Positions 7,980 through 16,269 of a stretch of 64,000 nucleotides of DNA are shown piece after piece (position 1 is the stretch's first letter; each line of letters starts with the position of its first letter). This DNA is from Gelidibacter maritimus (GTDB lineage: Bacteria; Bacteroidota; Bacteroidia; Flavobacteriales; Flavobacteriaceae). The translations under genes were made by a program, and so were the position numbers. The stretch covers positions 1 to 64,000 of the forward strand of contig NZ_JACGLT010000018.1 in NCBI RefSeq assembly GCF_014062315.1, given 5' to 3'. The notes beneath the pieces were generated by a model. The model ran no database searches and was not told the origin of the DNA. It saw nothing but the letters and a program-made list of their open reading frames with translations.

Positions 7980-8417
7980 ATGATTAGAGCCTATAAAAAA
8001 AGTGACAGACGTGAGGTCATCGATATACTACGACGTAATATTCCAAAATATTTTGATCCTTCAGAAGAAGTTGATCTTGAAATATATCTCGATAATAATT
8101 TAGAAGACTATTTTGTATTTGAAGAAAATTCTAAAGTCATCGGGGCTGGAGGTCTTAATTATTTTCCAGAAGAAAACCTCGCCCGAATTTCATGGGATAT
8201 CATAGACCCGAAAGCGCAGGGAAAAGGAATTGGAAGAAAACTCATGCAGTACAGAATTGATCATTTAAGCAAAAACCAAGAAATCGATTTTATTAGCGTT
8301 CGAACAAGTCAACATACTTACAAATTTTATGAGAAAATGGGTTTTGAACTTGAAAAAGTGAAGCAAGATTTTTGGGCAAAAGATTTCCACCTCTATCTAT
8401 TGACAATGAAGAAATGA
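7980..8417 (+). CDS. GNAT-family N-acetyltransferase
   Basis: Protein of 145 residues starting MIRAYKKSD, the natural start (an earlier ATG at 7962 adds only six unrelated residues). Strands and the acetyl-CoA loop are clear: GAGGLNYFPE in the middle, and the pyrophosphate-binding QGKGIGRKLMQY (consensus Q/RxxGxG/A) near residue 80. The C-terminal TYKFYEKMGFELEKV is the usual GNAT beta6-alpha4 region. It transfers an acetyl group to an unknown amine. The stop overlaps the DUF2071 start (ATGA), so the two are co-translated. Confidence 0.88.
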   Translation: MIRAYKKSDRREVIDILRRNIPKYFDPSEEVDLEIYLDNNLEDYFVFEENSKVIGAGGLNYFPEENLARISWDIIDPKAQGKGIGRKLMQYRIDHLSKNQEIDFISVRTSQHTYKFYEKMGFELEKVKQDFWAKDFHLYLLTMKK

Positions 8418-9151
8418 CCATCCGAGAACTATTACATACAACCCAACACAGACCCTGGGAAATCCCCACCGAAACTTGGCAATTTTATCAAGAGTGGAAC
8501 AAAGCCATCTTCCTTCATTGGCCAGTGGATTTGAGCGAACTCAAAAAATTTGTGCCGGAAGAATTAGAAATCGATCTTTTTGATGGAAAACCTTGGATTT
8601 CAGTTGTGGCATTTACAATGGAAAAGATAAGACCGAAAAACCTACCATCCTTTCCTCCTATTTCAGATTTTGACGAGGTAAACATCCGCACTTATGTGAA
8701 ATCAAATCATAAAACTGGAGTCTATTTTCTGAGTATGGAGGGCGGAAAGAAATTATCTTGTCAAGTTGCCAAAAGCATATCCCAACTTCCGTACAGATTT
8801 TCAAGAATGAAACGCACTGCAAACCGATACACTTCCAATAACACCGAATTTAAAGACAAATTGGATATACAATTTACCATTGGAAAAGAAATCACCCAGA
8901 AAACAAGATTACAAACTTGGTTGACAGAACGATATGCCCTATTTCAAGACAATAAAAAGTGGATAAACGAATTTGAAATCCACCATCTGGAATGGCCAAT
9001 TAACGAGATGAACTTGAAAGAGTTAATCATTGATTATCAGAGATTCAACCAGCTCTTTAGAGGCGAGCCGCATAGCTCTCAATATTCAGAAGGTGTAAAA
9101 GTTATTGCCTGGGGAAAGCGTAAAAAAGCAAAGACAGAATATGGCGGTTAG
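8414..9151 (+). CDS. DUF2071 (YqjF-like) protein
   Basis: Protein of 245 residues from the ATG that overlaps the upstream stop; the longer frame from 8372 is only read-through of the GNAT gene in another frame. It follows the YqjF/DUF2071 pattern: HRPWEIPTETWQFYQEW near the start, FLHWPVDLSELKKFVPEELE, IDLFDGKPWISVVAFTM, and later NIRTYVKSNHKTGVYFLSME. Members are uncharacterised acetoacetate-decarboxylase-fold proteins. No catalytic role is assigned. The coupling to an acetyltransferase suggests they act on related substrates, but that is inference. Confidence 0.85.
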   Translation: MTIRELLHTTQHRPWEIPTETWQFYQEWNKAIFLHWPVDLSELKKFVPEELEIDLFDGKPWISVVAFTMEKIRPKNLPSFPPISDFDEVNIRTYVKSNHKTGVYFLSMEGGKKLSCQVAKSISQLPYRFSRMKRTANRYTSNNTEFKDKLDIQFTIGKEITQKTRLQTWLTERYALFQDNKKWINEFEIHHLEWPINEMNLKELIIDYQRFNQLFRGEPHSSQYSEGVKVIAWGKRKKAKTEYGG

Positions 9152-9161
9152 TTCTGAAAAA

Positions 9162-10085
9162 TTACCGCGAAGCTCCTTCAGGAAATTTGACTTTATCTGG
9201 TTTTGCATTGAGCATTGGCAGAGCAGTCTTCAGGATCCGATTACGCCGTCCTGTCGTATCAAATGGTTCTACCGGATATGAGATTACCGCTTCCATCCAT
9301 GCAAATGTGTTGTTCCTAAAATAAACGGCTGGCTCCCATCGCTCATGCTCACTGGTTACACGCTCAGGATAGCGCTCCTTAAAGTCTGTACGAGCGGCGT
9401 TCAAGAGGCAGTCTTCCACAAACTGCAAATCGCTGGTATAAGCGATTTGAATAGCTGTTTCATTCCAGATAAATGGAAATTGGGGTCCTGAATAGTTGAT
9501 TACCTCCTCCCGCAATATCAAACTATTTGGAAAACGAATAATTCTTCCACTAGAGCGGTCATTTACCAAATAATCGCCACTACATTCCAAAATTGAAGTA
9601 TCCAAGTAACTTATTTCCACTACATCACCTCGAAGTCCATCAATCTGAATACGATCACCAACCAAATAAGAGCGTCTAAAAATTAAATAAATCCATGCAA
9701 TAAAGGATGTAATAGGCGCTTGGAGTGCAAAACCAACAACCAATGAAAACAATCCAACACTAAGAGCAGCTGCATAAAGACTCTTGAATAAGAAGGAGAC
9801 TACAACAATCAGACTAAATACAATTGCAAGAAACCTGATAATTCGCAAGAGATTATACCGATCTCCCTCTAACCGAGTTTGGGTATTGACCACTCTCTCA
9901 ATGATTTTACTAACCAAGAAAATCAACGAAATCAAAAATAAGCTCAAGCTTAATTTCTTCAAAAATGGGATATACTCATCCCACCGATCAAAAATCCTTA
10001 ATTCCAACAAATAATGTATCGCAATCAACAATACGGCCATAGCTGCATATAGCACAATCCCACGTTTATCGCTTTTAACCTTCAT
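9162..10085 (-). CDS. MscS-family mechanosensitive ion channel
   Basis: Membrane protein of 307 residues. Helices lie at about 10-28, 40-60, 82-102 and 106-130; the last is the pore helix, rich in small residues (SVGLFSLVVGFALQAPITSF). The MscS beta domain follows, with SYLVGDRIQIDGLRGDVVEI near 140 (family GDxI...G.VxxI) and RIIRFPNSLILREEVINYS near 185, then a C-terminal alpha/beta domain. Such channels release solutes when turgor rises. The gene is convergent with the DUF2071 gene, with only 10 bp between stops and no terminator hairpin seen there. Confidence 0.9.
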   Translation of the reverse strand: MKVKSDKRGIVLYAAMAVLLIAIHYLLELRIFDRWDEYIPFLKKLSLSLFLISLIFLVSKIIERVVNTQTRLEGDRYNLLRIIRFLAIVFSLIVVVSFLFKSLYAAALSVGLFSLVVGFALQAPITSFIAWIYLIFRRSYLVGDRIQIDGLRGDVVEISYLDTSILECSGDYLVNDRSSGRIIRFPNSLILREEVINYSGPQFPFIWNETAIQIAYTSDLQFVEDCLLNAARTDFKERYPERVTSEHERWEPAVYFRNNTFAWMEAVISYPVEPFDTTGRRNRILKTALPMLNAKPDKVKFPEGASR

Positions 10086-10431
10086 ATCTTTGTTCTTCTT
10101 TGATGGGTGAAATTAAGACTTCTATTTAAATTAACGATATGTTTCCAATTCAAAATTTTTGGTTTTTATCATCAATGATATGATCTATTCTGATTATGAG
10201 CTTTAAAAAAACCATTAATCAACGGTCTAAAAAGATTTTTCGTCCTCAAAAAAATTGGTCCCAAACACAATCCGGTTGCCAAAACTCCTGATCGTTTTTC
10301 ATTATATCAATAGACTGTATTTTAAAAGATTAAAACTTATCCTATATTTGCCGAAATGTACTGAACAGACGCCATTTATCGTTTCTGGTCGTACTTGTGA
10401 CATTTATAAACACCTAACTATTTAAAGACAT
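10086..10431. other. Intergenic region with promoter
   Basis: About 345 bp between divergent genes. A -7-like box TATATTTG at 10343-10350 serves the plus-strand gene; the remainder shows no gene, repeat or hairpin that I can support. Confidence 0.5.
10343..10350 (+). promoter_or_regulatory. Promoter -7 box (TATATTTG)
   Basis: Exact match to TAnnTTTG about 80 bp before the start of the gene at 10432, implying a 5' leader of roughly 75 nt. Confidence 0.45.
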
Positions 10432-11133
10432 ATGTCGGATCAAAAAGTATTTGAAGCAAGCCCTGAAAGCAAAGGGAAAGCAAAACAGTTGCGACTTTTC
10501 GCAATGTTGGCCTGGATCATCGCTATTGCAGGACAGATCTTTGCCATTTTTAAACTAATCAATAACGAAACCCTAGTGTGGTTGATTGTTGCTATTGTAG
10601 TCATTTTAGCACTATCCATTACGGGCTCTATGCTTTGGAAAAAAGCAAATCGGTTAGATCCTGCTTCTGAAAAGGACAAAACAAGGTTTTTTGTTCAAAA
10701 TCAATTGGGCGCCATCATGGGCGTATTGGCATTTTTGCCTTTAGTGATCTTAATTTTTATGAACAAAGATGTTGATGGAAAAACTAAAGGAATTGCCGGC
10801 AGTATTGCCGTTGTTGCCATGTTAATTGCCGGTATTTCTGGTGTTGATTTCAATCCGCCGTCAGTGGAACAGTACACCAAGGAAATTAATGAACAAACTA
10901 CCACTATAAAAGCGTTAAACTTTGATAATGATAATGTTTATTGGACTACTGCCGGAAACAAATATCACATTTTTCAAGACTGTCAGCATATTAGAGGGAG
11001 AGATGGTGTATCTAACGGTACCGTCAAGGAGTCATGGGAGCAGAAAGGCATTTCAGAACTTTGTAAAACTTGTGAAAAGAATGCATTAAAAAACAAAGGT
11101 ACATCTGAGGAAATTAATGTCGACCCTTCATAA
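10432..11133 (+). CDS. Membrane protein with C-terminal Cys/His metal-binding-like motif
   Basis: Protein of 233 residues not assigned to a named family. Four hydrophobic helices are seen at about 22-41, 48-66, 90-110 and 119-138. The soluble C-terminal part has the pattern VYWTTAGNKYHIFQDCQHI with His179, Cys184 and His186, then CKTC at Cys211/Cys214. This resembles the small 'Ada-like' zinc module that many membrane proteins carry (YxTxxGxKYHxxxC...CxxC). Metal binding is inferred from the spacing only. A strong terminator follows at 11171, so it is a one-gene unit. Confidence 0.75.
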   Translation: MSDQKVFEASPESKGKAKQLRLFAMLAWIIAIAGQIFAIFKLINNETLVWLIVAIVVILALSITGSMLWKKANRLDPASEKDKTRFFVQNQLGAIMGVLAFLPLVILIFMNKDVDGKTKGIAGSIAVVAMLIAGISGVDFNPPSVEQYTKEINEQTTTIKALNFDNDNVYWTTAGNKYHIFQDCQHIRGRDGVSNGTVKESWEQKGISELCKTCEKNALKNKGTSEEINVDPS

Positions 11134-11170
11134 GTCAGGACCAGAAATCAGATTAAAGCACATTATACTG

Positions 11171-11203
11171 AAATCCGTTTTTGATCGCATCAAAAACGGA
11201 TTT
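11171..11203 (+). terminator. Rho-independent terminator
   Basis: Perfect 15-bp stem AAATCCGTTTTTGAT / ATCAAAAACGGATTT with a CGC loop, followed by CTTATTT. It lies 37 bp after the upstream stop codon. Confidence 0.8.
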
Positions 11204-11250
11204 CTTATTTGCAAACTAAATTAAAACATAACAAACAGTTACAAAGCGAT

Positions 11251-11832
11251 ATGAGCGCCATAACGATAAGAAAAGCAAACAAAGAAGATTCAGCAGCAAT
11301 CGCCAATCATTTACTATTGGCCATGGAAGATATTGTATGTGAATTTATCGGTCGAAAGGACCCAAGCAAAGCAAAAGAATTTTTAATCCATTTTATACAT
11401 CAAGAACAGAATCAATATTCATATCAAAACTGTTTTGTGGCAGAAGCTAATAATCAAATTATTGCTGCTGTCAATATTTACAACGGATCACAGTTAAGGC
11501 AATTGCGTCGCCCGATCAGTCAGTACATAAAATCGCAGTTCATGACAGACTTCAATCCAGAAGATGAAACGCAATCGGGTGAGTATTACATCGATTCATT
11601 GGGTGTAAATCCTAACCAACAGGGCAAAGGGGTAGGTGCAACAATGCTGAGATACTTAATCAATTATTATGTCACCGAAAAAGGACAAACTATTGGTTTA
11701 TTGGTAGATGAAGAAAATCCGAAGGCTAAAAAATTATATCTGAAATTGGGCTTTAAATCCGTTGGAAGAAAAATATTGGTTGGCAAGCATATGGATCACC
11801 TTCAACTGAAGCCAGAAAGTAAGCGTGTTTAA
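11251..11832 (+). CDS. GNAT-family N-acetyltransferase
   Basis: Protein of 193 residues beginning MSAITIRKANKEDS; the upstream in-frame non-ATG start at 11209 lies only a few bases past the terminator and adds an unlikely basic leader. The acetyl-CoA site is NQQGKGVGATMLRYL near residue 130, preceded by the beta4 strand YYIDSLGVNP, and followed by KKLYLKLGFKSVGR. The first half is longer than in minimal GNATs and carries VCEFIGRKDPSKAKEF, seen in a Bacteroidota subgroup of unknown substrate. It is not linked to its neighbours by overlap or spacing. Confidence 0.85.
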   Translation: MSAITIRKANKEDSAAIANHLLLAMEDIVCEFIGRKDPSKAKEFLIHFIHQEQNQYSYQNCFVAEANNQIIAAVNIYNGSQLRQLRRPISQYIKSQFMTDFNPEDETQSGEYYIDSLGVNPNQQGKGVGATMLRYLINYYVTEKGQTIGLLVDEENPKAKKLYLKLGFKSVGRKILVGKHMDHLQLKPESKRV

Positions 11833-12007
11833 ATACCACAGGAAAAAAGAAATCATCATTTCTCATATCCTCAGCCATCTATGTACGTTAACTACCTACA
11901 TTAAAAAGTCAATTTCTGAGGTTAATCATCCGCATTAATTTGTTAATTTAGGTCCCCAACAGCATTGCTGATCTTATCCGAAATGTTGGCATTTAAAACG
12001 CATCCAA

Positions 12008-12574
12008 ATGATAAAAACACGCATAGGACATACGGATGACATTCCCGGCATTCTATCGCTTCAAGAGAAATACTTGTACAGAAACTTAAATCTTCTTGAA
12101 CGTCAAAAAGGTTTTGTAACGACACCATTTACGATTTCTCAAATTGAAGACATCCTTCAGCAAAATGGCGTATTTATCGCGGAAAATGAAAACCAAGCTA
12201 TTGTCGCCTATGCCTTTGCGGGAAGTTGGAAGTATTTTGAACAATGGGAAATTTTTAATTTTATGGTCTCCCGGTTTCCAAAATTATCTCTTCACGGAAC
12301 TTCCATTTCTACCGAAAACAGTTTTCAATATGGACCCGTTTGTATTCATGAAAACTATAGAGGAAAGGGACTTCTTAATCAAATTTTTGAAGAAATGAGA
12401 ATTGAATTCTTCAAGACCTATCCAATTTCGATTACCTTCATAAATAAAGTCAATATCATCTCTGAAAAAGCGCACACTAAAAAACTGGGATGGGTAAAAA
12501 TAGATGAGTTTGAGTTCAACAACAATACCTATATTGGATTGGGGTTTGACATGAAAAACTCGGTCTTAAAATAA
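12008..12574 (+). CDS. GNAT-like acetyltransferase
   Basis: Protein of 188 residues. The N-terminus (TRIGHTDDIPGILSLQEKYL) is a typical GNAT beta1-alpha1 start. The acetyl-CoA loop is NYRGKGLLNQIFEEM near residue 120, a slightly altered R/QxxGxG/A motif. The C-terminal part ends AHTKKLGWVKIDEFEFN. Substrate unknown. It is separated from its neighbours by about 175 and 50 bp and could be co-transcribed with the DUF1275 gene that follows. Confidence 0.82.
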   Translation: MIKTRIGHTDDIPGILSLQEKYLYRNLNLLERQKGFVTTPFTISQIEDILQQNGVFIAENENQAIVAYAFAGSWKYFEQWEIFNFMVSRFPKLSLHGTSISTENSFQYGPVCIHENYRGKGLLNQIFEEMRIEFFKTYPISITFINKVNIISEKAHTKKLGWVKIDEFEFNNNTYIGLGFDMKNSVLK

Positions 12575-12624
12575 TCTTGTTTCAATATAAAATTGTAAGT
12601 TATCACCAAACCATAGAAATCTAA

Positions 12625-13413
12625 ATGTTTAAACATCAAGGAAAAAAGAGAACACTACAGCACAATCTTCGGATTGCCATCGTCTTGTCTTTTGTTGCCG
12701 GAATTGTGAACGTTTCAGGTATCTTGGCATTCAACGAATTGACCACCAATGTGACTGGCCATTTTGCACTATTTATAAGAGATGTGGCCGATTTTAGGTT
12801 TTGGAAGGGAACTATTTATTTTCTTTATATTTTCTCATTCCTTTTTGGCTCATTTTCATCAAATATCCTTATTGAGACTTTTAAAGAAAATAAAAAACTC
12901 AATGTTTTCGTTATCCCAACGCTTATTGAATGTGTTATTTTATCTGGAGTTGCCATTATGAGTAATACAGCACAATTTAATCCTGAGTTGATGGTCTGTT
13001 TGCTGCTTTTTGCCATGGGACTACAGAACTCATTCGTCACCAAGTTGTCAAATGCAGTGGTCAGAACGACACATCTTACAGGCTTGTTCACCGATTTGGG
13101 CATTGAGCTTTCACAACTATTGTTTCCAAGGAGCCACCCTAATAGGAAAGAAATTAAATCGAACGTTAAACTCCGACTGTATATCATTGCTTTTTTCTTC
13201 TTGGGGGGATTAACTGCAGGATTCTTTTACTCAACCCTCGAATGGAAATTGAACACCCTCATGCTTGGTGTAGTAATTTTGATATTAAGCCTCTTTTATG
13301 ACGATTTGAAACTGAAATTCATTAGAGCAAAACGTCGACAAAAACGACGCCGAGCCTATGCAAATAAATTACGAAAGCGCGCTGTACTCAAATTTTACAG
13401 TAGAAAGCCTTAG
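12625..13413 (+). CDS. DUF1275 (YoaK-like) membrane protein
   Basis: Protein of 262 residues with six or seven hydrophobic helices. Family features are AIVLSFVAGIVNVSGILAF near residue 18, TTNVTGHFALF near 38, FAMGLQNSFVTKLSNAVVRT near 130 and THLTGLFTDLGIELSQL near 148. The last 35 residues are very basic (AKRRQKRRRAYANKLRKRA), an extension that would face the cytoplasm and is unusual for the family. Function is unknown; YoaK-type proteins are presumed transporters. Confidence 0.85.
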   Translation: MFKHQGKKRTLQHNLRIAIVLSFVAGIVNVSGILAFNELTTNVTGHFALFIRDVADFRFWKGTIYFLYIFSFLFGSFSSNILIETFKENKKLNVFVIPTLIECVILSGVAIMSNTAQFNPELMVCLLLFAMGLQNSFVTKLSNAVVRTTHLTGLFTDLGIELSQLLFPRSHPNRKEIKSNVKLRLYIIAFFFLGGLTAGFFYSTLEWKLNTLMLGVVILILSLFYDDLKLKFIRAKRRQKRRRAYANKLRKRAVLKFYSRKP

Positions 13414-13517
13414 TTTTTATCCCATTAAATATTATCTGCATTTCTGGCTCTTCATGAGCACTTCCTGCATCACCTTCCAAAAAATAAATAAAAAATATCT
13501 TTGATAGAAAATTCATT

Positions 13518-13535
13518 CATCGTAATATTGCAATG
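13518..13535 (+). promoter_or_regulatory. Probable ArsR operator overlapping the ars promoter
   Basis: CATCGTAATATTGCAATG is an 18-bp near-palindrome centred on AATATT, ending 17 bp before the arsR start. The embedded TAATATTG resembles a -7 box and a TTTG lies upstream near 13500. A dyad at this place is what an ArsR repressor would bind; the assignment is inferred from position and symmetry. Confidence 0.6.
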
Positions 13536-13552
13536 AAGCAACAAATTGATTT

Positions 13553-13885
13553 ATGGGCATATCTAAAACAGAAATATTTACAGATCAGCAAAACGAAATT
13601 GCACTGTTTGCCAAAGCATTTGGTCATCCTGCACGTGTGGCCATCCTACAGCATCTATTCAAAATTGACACTTGTGTTTGTGGTGATTTGGTGAATGAAA
13701 TCGGACTTGCACAACCTACTATTTCCCAACATCTTAAAGCGTTGAAAAACTTGGGTTTAATTCAGGGAAGTGTTGAAGGTACTCGCGTTTGCTATTGTAT
13801 AGATCCAAAACATTGGACAAAAATGAAACAGATTCTCTCTAATTTCTTAAATCAAGATGTTTCTATTAAGAGCGATTGCTGCTAA
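13553..13885 (+). CDS. arsR: ArsR-family metalloregulator
   Basis: Winged-helix repressor of 110 residues that should leave DNA when it binds arsenite. The core has FGHPARVAILQHLF near residue 23, the metal-site helix start CVCGDLV (Cys41, Cys43; family ELCVCDL), and the recognition helix AQPTISQHLKALKNLGLI at 53-70. Further cysteines occur at 80 and 82 (RVCYC) and at the very end (109, 110). Cys41/Cys43 correspond to the ArsR alpha3 thiolates. It is 39 bp ahead of arsM and probably autoregulates through the dyad at 13518. Confidence 0.92.
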   Translation: MGISKTEIFTDQQNEIALFAKAFGHPARVAILQHLFKIDTCVCGDLVNEIGLAQPTISQHLKALKNLGLIQGSVEGTRVCYCIDPKHWTKMKQILSNFLNQDVSIKSDCC

Positions 13886-13924
13886 AATTACTGATTAAAT
13901 AATCATTATAAAAAGTTCATTAAC

Positions 13925-14812
13925 ATGAAAAAAGAACAAGAATTAAAAGACATCGTCAAAGAACGCTATACGCAGATTGCCGAACAAGGAAAAGCAGAAA
14001 ACGCTGCGTCTTGCTGTGGTGCCACCACGCCTTCAAATAAAATTTACAATATTATGATGGATGACTATTCCGAAACGGACGGCTACAATGAAACTGCCGA
14101 TTTAGGTTTAGGATGTGGATTGCCAACAGAGTTCGCAAAAATCAAGATAGGCGACACAGTGATTGATTTAGGGTCGGGAGCTGGAAATGATTGTTTTGTT
14201 GCACGACATGAAACAGGCGCAGAAGGAAAAGTAATTGGTATTGATTTCACCCCAATCATGATTGAGAAAGCACGAACCAATGCCGAAAAATTGGGCTATA
14301 ATAATGTGGAATTCAGAGAAGGCGATATTGATGCCATGCCCGTTAGCGATGCTATTGCGGATGTGATTGTCAGTAATTGTGTACTGAATCTTGTGCCAAA
14401 TAAACAAAAGGTTATTGAAGAAATCCATAGGGTGCTCAAACCAGGTGGCCACTTTAGCATCTCAGATATTGTCTTGGTAGGTAATCTCCCTGATGCTTTA
14501 AAAGAAGATGCGGAAATGTATGCAGGATGTGTTGCAGGTGCCATTCAAAAGTCAGAATACCTGCAATTAATCACCGACAGAGGCTTTCAAAACGTCACCA
14601 TTCAAAAGGAAAAACCAATTACAATTCCTGATGATATTCTTTCGAAGTATCTTTCAGTAGATGAAATAAGCGCCTTTAATAAAGACGCCACAGGGATTTT
14701 CAGCATAACTGTGTACGCCGAAAAAGAAGGCGATGCTTCAGAAAAACCTAAAATAAAACTATCAGAGATATCTGAGGGTCTTACGTGCTCACCAGATACG
14801 GGCTGTTGCTAA
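13925..14812 (+). CDS. arsM: Arsenite S-adenosylmethionine methyltransferase
   Basis: Enzyme of 295 residues that methylates As(III) using SAM, giving methylated or volatile arsenicals. SAM motif I is DLGSGAGNDC at 81-90. The arsenic-binding cysteines are present: Cys64 in GLGCGLP, Cys152 in SNCVLN and Cys202 in YAGCVAG. These match the three essential cysteines of ArsM. An extra CC pair at 30-31 and a CSPDTGCC tail (288-295) add more thiols, as in many bacterial ArsM. It follows arsR in an operon; no ars efflux pump or arsenate reductase is present in the window, so methylation seems to be the local detoxification route. Confidence 0.95.
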   Translation: MKKEQELKDIVKERYTQIAEQGKAENAASCCGATTPSNKIYNIMMDDYSETDGYNETADLGLGCGLPTEFAKIKIGDTVIDLGSGAGNDCFVARHETGAEGKVIGIDFTPIMIEKARTNAEKLGYNNVEFREGDIDAMPVSDAIADVIVSNCVLNLVPNKQKVIEEIHRVLKPGGHFSISDIVLVGNLPDALKEDAEMYAGCVAGAIQKSEYLQLITDRGFQNVTIQKEKPITIPDDILSKYLSVDEISAFNKDATGIFSITVYAEKEGDASEKPKIKLSEISEGLTCSPDTGCC

Positions 14813-14824
14813 ATAAAAACAACA

Positions 14825-14893
14825 AAATTGCTCGGGTGACTGAAAAATCAAGACTGATCTTAATAATGTATTTTTTTGATGCCTGAGCAATTT
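14825..14893 (+). terminator. Long-loop hairpin after arsM, possible terminator
   Basis: AAATTGCTCGGG (14825-14836) pairs with CCTGAGCAATTT (14882-14893) through 12 bp including one G-U pair, with a 45-nt loop, followed by ACTTTTTC. It ends the ars operon and lies 23 bp before the next start, so it could also act as a leader structure for the HipA-like gene. Confidence 0.45.
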
Positions 14894-14916
14894 ACTTTTT
14901 CACTACCTTCGTTTCT

Positions 14917-15696
14917 ATGAATACACTCGATATTCGCACCGTTAATGTGGTGCAATATGTTAGCCCTCTTCGCGAAGGCGGCTCACTTCCTGCGATTGTA
15001 AAAGCCGACGACGGATTTATGTACGTGCTTAAATTCCGAGGTGCCGGACAGGGTAAAAAAGCACTTATTGCCGAATTTATTGGTGGCGAATTGGCACGAG
15101 CCATTGGTTTGAAAGTTCCAGAAGTGGTTTTTATGAATCTTGACGACTCCTTCAGCAAAACGGAACCAGACGAAGAAATTCAAGATTTATTGAAGTTTAG
15201 TGTTGGTCTCAATCTTGGACTACATTTCTTATCGGGAGCCATTACTTTTGATCCTTTAGTGAATAAGGTAGATGGCGTACTTGCTTCCAAGCTGGTACTA
15301 TTGGATAGTATCATCAGTAATATTGATCGGACGCACAAAAACCCAAATCTCCTGATTTGGAACAAAGAATTGTGGGTTATTGATAACGGTGCAAGTTTTT
15401 ACTTTCACCACAATTGGCCCACCTGGGAGAACCACCTTACCCGAACCTTTCCACTAATTAAAGACCATGTATTATTGACGCAGGCCACACAATTACCTGC
15501 AGCAGCAAAAAGTATTGAATTGTCACTTCTTCCTGAAAAAATAGTCGACATTATAGCAAGCATTCCGGAGGATTGGTTAATCCATGAAGGCGAAACGCTC
15601 ACTCCAGATGAGATGCGAGCAGCTTATATTCTTTATCTGACCACCAAACTCTCAATGATTGATGTATTAGCAAAAGAAGCTCAAAATGCAAGATAA
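14917..15696 (+). CDS. HipA-like kinase
   Basis: Protein of 259 residues with the HipA/PI4K-like kinase core, shorter than HipA (about 440), so it lacks the N-terminal HipA domain. Lys39 in MYVLKF is a candidate ATP-binding lysine. The catalytic loop is SNIDRTHKNPNLLI with Asp137 and Asn142/Asn144, and the metal-binding loop is VIDNGASF with Asp156 (DFG-like). Databases often mislabel this family as 'aminotransferase class I and II'. Its 3' end overlaps the DUF3037 gene by 11 bp, and such pairing is common across bacteria. The role is unknown; a toxin-antitoxin or protein-modification function is inference. Confidence 0.8.
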   Translation: MNTLDIRTVNVVQYVSPLREGGSLPAIVKADDGFMYVLKFRGAGQGKKALIAEFIGGELARAIGLKVPEVVFMNLDDSFSKTEPDEEIQDLLKFSVGLNLGLHFLSGAITFDPLVNKVDGVLASKLVLLDSIISNIDRTHKNPNLLIWNKELWVIDNGASFYFHHNWPTWENHLTRTFPLIKDHVLLTQATQLPAAAKSIELSLLPEKIVDIIASIPEDWLIHEGETLTPDEMRAAYILYLTTKLSMIDVLAKEAQNAR

Positions 15697-16069
15697 AGTG
15701 ACTTATGAGTATGCGATCATTAGAGTCGTTCCTAAAGTAGAGCGGGAAGAATTCTTTAACGTTGGTGTGCTTTTATTCTCAAAACGAAAAAAATTTCTTG
15801 GGGTTAAATATAATATCGACCAGAAAAAACTGGAGGCTTTTTCAGAAGATTTGGACATCACGATGTTGAACAACCATTTAAAAGCATGGGAAGAGGTCTG
15901 CAAAGGGAGCCCGAAAGGAGGCTGTATTGGAGAGTTTGAAGTGTCTGACCGATTTAGATGGTTGGCGGCTTCAAGAAGCACCATCATTCAAAGCTCCAAA
16001 ACGCATTCTGGATTGTGTACAGATCCGCAAAAGGAATTGGACATTCTATTTGAGACGTTTGTCCTATAA
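15686..16069 (+). CDS. DUF3037 protein, partner of HipA-like kinase
   Basis: Protein of 127 residues recognised by YEYAIIRVVPKVEREEFFNVG near the start, then VLLFSKRKKFLGVKY, and RFRWLAASRSTIIQSSKTHSG in the second half. This is the DUF3037 pattern. It overlaps the preceding kinase-like gene in a different frame, so the two are almost certainly co-translated and act together. No catalytic residues are evident. It may be a regulator, antitoxin or target of the kinase, none of which the sequence proves. Confidence 0.8.
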   Translation: MQDKVTYEYAIIRVVPKVEREEFFNVGVLLFSKRKKFLGVKYNIDQKKLEAFSEDLDITMLNNHLKAWEEVCKGSPKGGCIGEFEVSDRFRWLAASRSTIIQSSKTHSGLCTDPQKELDILFETFVL

Positions 16070-16269
16070 ATCATACACACCAGTAATTTCGCTGTTCTTC
16101 TATTTTTAATCGGGGTATCCATTAGGTTGCTTATTCAAGTAATCAGCTTAAGCAGAACTACATAAATACGCAGAACATACTAAATTATTTGAGCAAATTA
16201 AGTTTTCTTATTTTTGGAATCCGTTATTCAAATTTTAAATTGGTGCAAATCGCTACTGAAATTAACTTT

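Noticed and set aside
12825-13187. Minus-strand ORF of 120 residues
   Set aside because: Antisense to the DUF1275 gene and without membrane or domain pattern; a shadow frame.
14168-14544. Two antisense ORFs of 94 and 82 residues inside arsM
   Set aside because: They mirror the codon pattern of arsM; arsM has intact catalytic motifs.
14917-15696. Aminotransferase class I/II annotation for the kinase-like gene
   Set aside because: No PLP-lysine region or aminotransferase fold motifs; the D-x4-N-x-N and DNG motifs are kinase-like.
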